From Candidatus Segetimicrobium genomatis (lineage in GTDB: Bacteria; Sysuimicrobiota; Sysuimicrobiia; Sysuimicrobiales; Segetimicrobiaceae), in contig VBAN01000101.1 in NCBI GenBank assembly GCA_005882445.1, positions 2,926-14,296 of the forward strand: a stretch of DNA of 11,371 bases, given 5' to 3'. Position 1 is the first letter of the stretch, and every line of letters begins with the position of its first letter. This document shows, in pieces, positions 7,544-11,371 of the stretch. The notes beneath the pieces were generated by a model. It ran no database searches. It saw only the letters and a program-made list of their open reading frames with translations, and was not told where the DNA came from. Both the position numbers and the translations under genes were made by a program.

Positions 7544-8386
7544 ATGCCCGCCTTCTCACCCTTCGCTGTGGCCGCGCTGCGCGCCGCGCACGCGGCCGGG
7601 GAGATCCACCGCGCCGCTTTCGGCAAGGGGATCCGGGTCGACTACAAGGGCCGGAACGACCCGGTCACCGAGGCCGACCGCGCCGCGGAGGCGGCCGCCG
7701 TCGACATCCTCAGCTCGGCCTTTCCAGACCACGCCTTCCTCGGCGAGGAAGGCGGGCGCCGCGGGACGGGCTCCCACACCTGGCTCATCGACCCCCTGGA
7801 CGGCACGTTTAACTTCGCGCACGCCATCCCCTGGTTCGCGGTGAGCATCGCGCTCGAGCGCGGCGGCCGGCCGGTCGTCGGCGTGATCCTCAACACCATG
7901 TTCGGCGAGGTGTATGCCGCGGAGACGGGGCAGGGGGCCTTTGCCGCGGCGGTGTCCGGCCTGCCCCCCCGGCCGGAGGCATGGGCGGCCTCGGCAGGCT
8001 GGCGCCGGCTGCGCGTGTCGCAGATGGCCCGCCTCGACCAAGCCACGCTCTCCACCGGATTCCCCCACAACGTGGCCGAGACTCGAGTCAACCTCGACCA
8101 CTTCACCAACCTCGTGACGGGCGCCGCGCGGATCCGCTTGATGGGATCCGCCGCGTTGAACCTGGCGGGCGTCGCGCTCGGTCAGACGGAGGGTTACTGG
8201 GAAGTGGGCCCGCATGCGTGGGACTTTGCCGCCGGGGCGCTGCTCGTTGAGGAGGCCGGCGGCCGGGTGACCGACCTCCGCGGGCGCGGACCGGATCTGC
8301 ACGGCCGGCAGATGCTGGCGACCAACGGGCTGATCCACGACCAGGTCATCGCGGTGCTCGCCGCGGGGCACAGCGGGCTCGGCTAG
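7544..8386 (+). CDS. Inositol monophosphatase family phosphatase
   Basis: A 280-residue Mg2+-dependent sugar or inositol phosphatase, the only plus-strand gene here. From ATG 7544 it shows the Lys/Asp helix motif KGRNDPVTEAD (35-45), GEEGG (67-71), the metal-binding DPLDGTFNF (83-91, Asp83 and Asp86), and the second metal site HAWDFAAG (224-231, Asp227). The length and motifs are complete. A segment of about 25 residues (roughly 133-158) between the central strand and RLRVS is longer and Ala/Pro-rich compared with typical members. An in-frame ATG at 7409 would add a 45-residue basic, Pro-rich tail with no family match and is rejected because the promoter lies inside it. Substrates in this family include inositol phosphates, histidinol phosphate, fructose bisphosphate and PAP, and the sequence does not decide. 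The TAG stop interlocks with the convergent permease stop. Confidence 0.88.
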   Translation: MPAFSPFAVAALRAAHAAGEIHRAAFGKGIRVDYKGRNDPVTEADRAAEAAAVDILSSAFPDHAFLGEEGGRRGTGSHTWLIDPLDGTFNFAHAIPWFAVSIALERGGRPVVGVILNTMFGEVYAAETGQGAFAAAVSGLPPRPEAWAASAGWRRLRVSQMARLDQATLSTGFPHNVAETRVNLDHFTNLVTGAARIRLMGSAALNLAGVALGQTEGYWEVGPHAWDFAAGALLVEEAGGRVTDLRGRGPDLHGRQMLATNGLIHDQVIAVLAAGHSGLG

Positions 8387-9830
8387 GCCGCACCGGCCGC
8401 GGCTATGGGGAGGCGGCCGGGAGCGGAGAGGTCCGCGAGCGTCCGGCGCTGGAGACTCCCGAATATCCCCGCGATCAGGATCTGCGCGCACAGGGCCACG
8501 AGCCACGCATCCCAGGTCTCTGCCCAGGCCCCCAGCCGCAGCGAAAAGACCGCCGGGGGCATCAACACCGCCGTGAACGCCAGCCCCCTCGGCGTCCCAA
8601 AAAGGTTGAGCGTCCCAAAGACGATGCCGGCGCAGATGTAGAACACCGCGAGGTAGAGCAGGCCGACCCTGAGCCGGCCGCCGCGGCGGAGGTTCATCCA
8701 CTGCAGGTAGAGGATGTCGCGCAGGAGCCACGCCGAGAACAACGCCACCCGGAAGAGCGCCACTCCAAGGTCCCACTCCCCGTCCAGCTTCCCGATCACC
8801 TGCAAGATCGCCACCGGCACAAGGCCGACGACCAGTGTGCCCGCGCCCAGGTACGGAGCCGGCCAGGCCGCCGCAAGCCATCCGGACGAAAGGCGGCCGC
8901 GCGCGTAGAGGCGGCGGACACGGTCGCGGTTGCGGAGCAGCGCCACCCCGAGAACGAAGCAGAGCGACGTGTTGAGCCCTAACAGGTCCGCCTGCGCTTC
9001 GGACGCGCTCCACCGCGACCAGCGGAAGAACCCGATGAAGATGAGGTTGATGAAGAGCAGGAAGCCGAGCGCCTGCGCCGGCGTAAAGATCTCATACCCG
9101 GCAGGGTCTCGCTTGATGTTGCGGACGACCGCCAGCAAGAACCAGGCCGCGAAGCTCGCATAGAGCACCACGACCACGGCGGCGTGGTGCACCGGCCACC
9201 CGAAGAGCACGTCGGTCATCCCGTATCCTCCGGACATATAGATGGTCGTGCCCGGCGGGCGCGGCATGACCGCCCATGTCATCTGCGTGCTCAAGTCACT
9301 CGCTAAGAACGGGCTGAGCGACCCCAGGTCCAGCCAGAATTTGGCGGCCACGAGGGGATTAAGCCACAAGACAATGAGGAACAGGACCCCGCCGGTCACC
9401 GCCACGCCGCGTTCGAGCAACAGGGACAGCAACAGGGCCAGCGCATGGATGCTGATCGCCCCGAGGACCACCACGACGTACGCGGCCACTACGAACGTGG
9501 GGCGCGCATGCCCGACGACCGCGCCGACCAGAGCCGCGGGCATGAGGCACAGGACGATGAAGTACATGAGGACCGGGGCCCCAAACAGCTTGCCGAACGC
9601 CAGTTCCAGCGGTCGGAGACGCGTGACCCGCTGAAAATCAAACGTGTTCATCTCCTTCTCGCGCTGGATCGCCAGCAGGGACAAGAGGCCGCCCCCGAGC
9701 ACGAGCACGAACGCCTGCGCCGCCACGGCGACGCGCAGGAACTCGAGCCCCCAGGGGCGCCCGAGACCTCCGTGCGCAGTTGGGCGCGGATGCTGCGGAT
9801 CAGTTCCGGGTTGGCCGGCATGGCGCTCAC
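8383..9830 (-). pseudogene. ABC-2 type transporter permease, disrupted near the N-terminus
   Basis: Membrane partner of the ATPase encoded just upstream. GTG 9830 overlaps the ATPase TGA (GTGA) and gives MSAMPANPELIRSIRAQLR, a normal cytoplasmic start for this family. The frame then changes between about 9776 and 9755. In the new frame GLEFLRVAVAAQAFVLVLGG begins the first surviving membrane helix. The stretch that should hold the first transmembrane helix, at least 25-30 residues, seems lost. The rest is continuous to TAG 8385-8383, with about ten or eleven hydrophobic helices and a cytoplasmic QREKEMNTFDFQRVTRLRP loop after the first surviving helix. Other starts in the second frame fall inside the ATPase gene and give no family sequence. 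The transported substrate is unknown. Confidence 0.8.
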
Positions 9831-10798
9831 GTGACCTCGCCCCTCGACAGCCCCATGACGACCTTTTCCAGGGTCTCACCCACCGGTTCGACGGCGTAGA
9901 CCGAAGCGCCGGCCACCACGAGCGCCTTCACCAGCGAAGCCAGTTCGGAGGGGCCGCCGGCAAACGAGAACTGCGCGCCGATGGGCGCCGCGCCTGTCAC
10001 CCCTGTCACGCCCTCGCGGCGCGACAGCCACTCGACAAGCGGGAACCCCGGAGAGGCGACCATGATCCGCACGCGGCGCTCCCGGACGCCCTCCCCAAGG
10101 ATCTGCTCGAGCCGGCCGCTCCGGAGCAGGCGGCCCTTTTCGATAATGGCAATGGACGTGCACATCTCCTCGAGGTCGTGGAGGAGATGGGAGGTGATAA
10201 GGACCGTTTTGCCCCGGCCGTTGAGCTCATGCACGAGCTGCCGAAACTCGATGCGCCCCTTGGGATCGAGTCCCACCGCCGGCTCGTCGAGGACCAGCAC
10301 CGGGGGGTCGTGGATGATCGCGCGGCCGATGCCCAGGCGCTGCTTCATCCCCCGGGAGAGAGCGCCGATGAAGGCGCCCCGCTTGCCTTCGAGCCCCATC
10401 AGCCGCAGCACATCGGTGATCCGGCCCGCGATCGTCTCGGGCGCCATCTTGTAGGCGTGCGCGAAGTAGTCGAGGTATTCCCAGACCTTTAGATCATCGT
10501 ACAGCGAGAAGAAGTCCGCCAGGTACCCGATCCCGCCCTGCGCCGCCTCCGGGTCGCGCTCGACGTCGACGCCGTTCACCACGATCCGGCCGGCGGTGGG
10601 GACGAGCAGCCCGCAGATCATCTTTAGCGTGGTGGTCTTGCCGGCGCCGTTTGGCCCCACCAACCCGAAGACCTCGCGTTCGGCGATGCGCAGGTTCAGG
10701 TTATCGGCGGCGACGGCCTGGGCCGCCCCGGCGGACCCGGGGGGAAGATCGTAGACTTTGGACAGGTTCTCGAGCAGGATCGCCGCGGGGGCCTCCAC
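9827..10798 (-). CDS. ABC transporter ATP-binding protein (CcmA-like, ABC-2 exporter)
   Basis: A complete 323-residue ATPase starting at GTG 10798: Walker A GPNGAGKT (48-55), signature LSRGM (148-152), Walker B VLVLDEP (167-173), D-loop GLDP (176-179) and switch His204 in ITSH. The Q-loop region reads GYLADFF (91-97), with Ala-Asp where most ABC ATPases have Pro-Gln, as in a subset of ABC-2 exporters. A C-terminal extension of about 100 residues follows the ATPase core. GTG 10798 is chosen because GGAAAGGGG at 10814-10806 lies 7 nt before it; the in-frame GTG at 10822 has no such site and adds eight unconserved residues. Its TGA overlaps the permease GTG. A peptidase gene ends 66 nt upstream on the same strand. 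Substrate unknown. Confidence 0.9.
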   Translation of the reverse strand: MEAPAAILLENLSKVYDLPPGSAGAAQAVAADNLNLRIAEREVFGLVGPNGAGKTTTLKMICGLLVPTAGRIVVNGVDVERDPEAAQGGIGYLADFFSLYDDLKVWEYLDYFAHAYKMAPETIAGRITDVLRLMGLEGKRGAFIGALSRGMKQRLGIGRAIIHDPPVLVLDEPAVGLDPKGRIEFRQLVHELNGRGKTVLITSHLLHDLEEMCTSIAIIEKGRLLRSGRLEQILGEGVRERRVRIMVASPGFPLVEWLSRREGVTGVTGAAPIGAQFSFAGGPSELASLVKALVVAGASVYAVEPVGETLEKVVMGLSRGEVT

Positions 10799-10805
10799 GC
10801 TATTG

Positions 10806-10814
10806 CCCCTTTCC
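10806..10814 (-). promoter_or_regulatory. Ribosome binding site that sets the ABC ATPase start
   Basis: GGAAAGGGG on the minus strand, 7 nt before GTG 10798. It supports the shorter ATPase start. Confidence 0.6.
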
Positions 10815-10864
10815 AGGAACACCCAGGCTGGGGTGCGCCACCTTGAGAATGCCCAGCGGCGGCC

Positions 10865-11371
10865 TCACCCAGCGGAGATCAGGTGGATGTCGCGGGGCAA
10901 CCCGCTGACGCGCTGCGCCCCATCCCGGGCGATGTGGACGATCTCCTCGAGGCGGACGCCGAACTCGCCGGGGAGGTAGATCCCCGGCTCGACCGAGAAC
11001 ACCATCCCCTCCTCGATCGGCTGCGTGTTCAGGTGGGTCACACTCGGCTGCTCGTGCACGCTGAGGCCGAGCCCGTGGCCGACCCGGTGAATGAAGTACT
11101 GGCCGAAGCCCGCCCGTTCGATCACGCCCCGGGCCGCGAGGTCGACGTCCTTGAGGAAACCCCCGGGCCGCGCCGCCTCCATCCCGGCCACAACGGCCGC
11201 CTCGACGGTCCGGTGCACCTCGAGGTGACGCGCGGCCGGCTTCCCCATGAAGGCGATCCGGGTCAGGTCGGAGGCGTACTGCTCGAGCCGGCCTCCGAGG
11301 TCCAGGGTGACCGCATCTCCCGCACGCAGCTTCCGATCGCCGGAGTGGTGGTGCGGAAACGCGCTGTTCGG
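10865..11371 (-). CDS. M24 family metallopeptidase, Xaa-Pro aminopeptidase/dipeptidase-like (5' end outside window)
   Basis: A pita-bread fold metallopeptidase that removes or cleaves beside proline in short peptides, normally with two Mn2+ or Co2+ ions. The frame is open to the window edge. Before the internal Met at 11248 it encodes PNSAFPHHHSGDRKLRAGD and then DLGGRLEQYASDLTR, which hold the first two metal-ligand Asp residues and the HHH..GD substrate-pocket motif. Downstream come the His ligand in HRVGHGLGLSVHEQP, the Glu in VEPGIYLPGEFG and the final Glu in RLEEIVHI, so all five ligands are present. Stop is TGA 10867-10865. About 169 residues are visible; the N-terminal creatinase-like domain lies off the window. 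Met 11248 is internal, not the start. Confidence 0.9.
   Translation of the reverse strand, partial: PNSAFPHHHSGDRKLRAGDAVTLDLGGRLEQYASDLTRIAFMGKPAARHLEVHRTVEAAVVAGMEAARPGGFLKDVDLAARGVIERAGFGQYFIHRVGHGLGLSVHEQPSVTHLNTQPIEEGMVFSVEPGIYLPGEFGVRLEEIVHIARDGAQRVSGLPRDIHLISAG

Noticed and set aside
7556..9013. Minus-strand open frame of 485 codons opposite the phosphatase
   Set aside because: It shadows the phosphatase and then runs out of frame through the permease; no homology pattern.
9644..10492. Plus-strand open frame opposite the ABC genes
   Set aside because: Antisense of the ATPase and permease; no motifs.
10820..10835. Hairpin CACCC..GGGTG between peptidase and ABC ATPase as a terminator
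   Set aside because: Imperfect 7-bp stem, almost no loop, no T-tract after it on the minus strand.
1..11371. CRISPR, tRNA/rRNA, transposons, phage or defence genes
   Set aside because: None seen: no regularly spaced repeats, no tRNA-like folds noticed, no transposase or integrase motifs.

Overview
The window is high-GC (about two thirds G+C by eye) bacterial chromosome, almost fully coding, with nine recognisable genes plus the first codons of a tenth. Eight of the nine, and the tenth, lie on the minus strand. Genes are short-spaced or overlap by ATGA/GTGA junctions. There is no rRNA, tRNA, CRISPR array, transposase or phage gene. The gene content is housekeeping and transport: an Aquifex-type aconitase, a metal transport pair, an ABC-2 exporter and scattered catabolic enzymes. 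It fits an uncultured high-GC soil or sediment bacterium; a Terrabacteria-like lineage (Actinobacteriota, Chloroflexota, Armatimonadota or relatives) is a guess, and no taxonomic marker is present.

Layout, read in the direction of minus-strand transcription. (1) 11371-8383: 3' part of an M24 Xaa-Pro-type peptidase, then an ABC ATPase and its ABC-2 permease, the last two joined by a GTGA overlap. (2) 7544-8386, plus strand: an inositol-monophosphatase-family enzyme with its own near-consensus promoter and almost no 5' leader. Its stop codon interlocks with that of the convergent permease. (3) 7379-4932: a soluble PRC-barrel/MgtE-N/CBS protein overlapping by ATGA an Nramp-superfamily transporter that lacks the canonical Mn/Fe-selectivity Met; together they look like a magnesium (or other divalent) transport unit. 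(4) 4876-2851: a threonine/serine-dehydratase-like PLP enzyme overlapping by ATGA a UroD-superfamily protein that is not the heme enzyme. (5) 2743-53: aconitase behind a perfect TATAAT box, followed by a TIM-barrel sugar-phosphate-isomerase-like protein. (6) 14-1: start of a further gene that runs off the window.

The most striking global feature is that the aconitase, dehydratase, MgtE-like and permease genes each have one lesion where a short block of conserved sequence is missing and the frame changes. The Nramp gene appears to have a similar in-frame loss, and the isomerase has lost its 5' end. Everything outside these points looks under purifying selection, including the start/stop overlaps. 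This is more like short deletions introduced in assembly, or very recent ones, than ordinary pseudogene decay. The MgtE-like sensor/Nramp pairing is the best biological lead.
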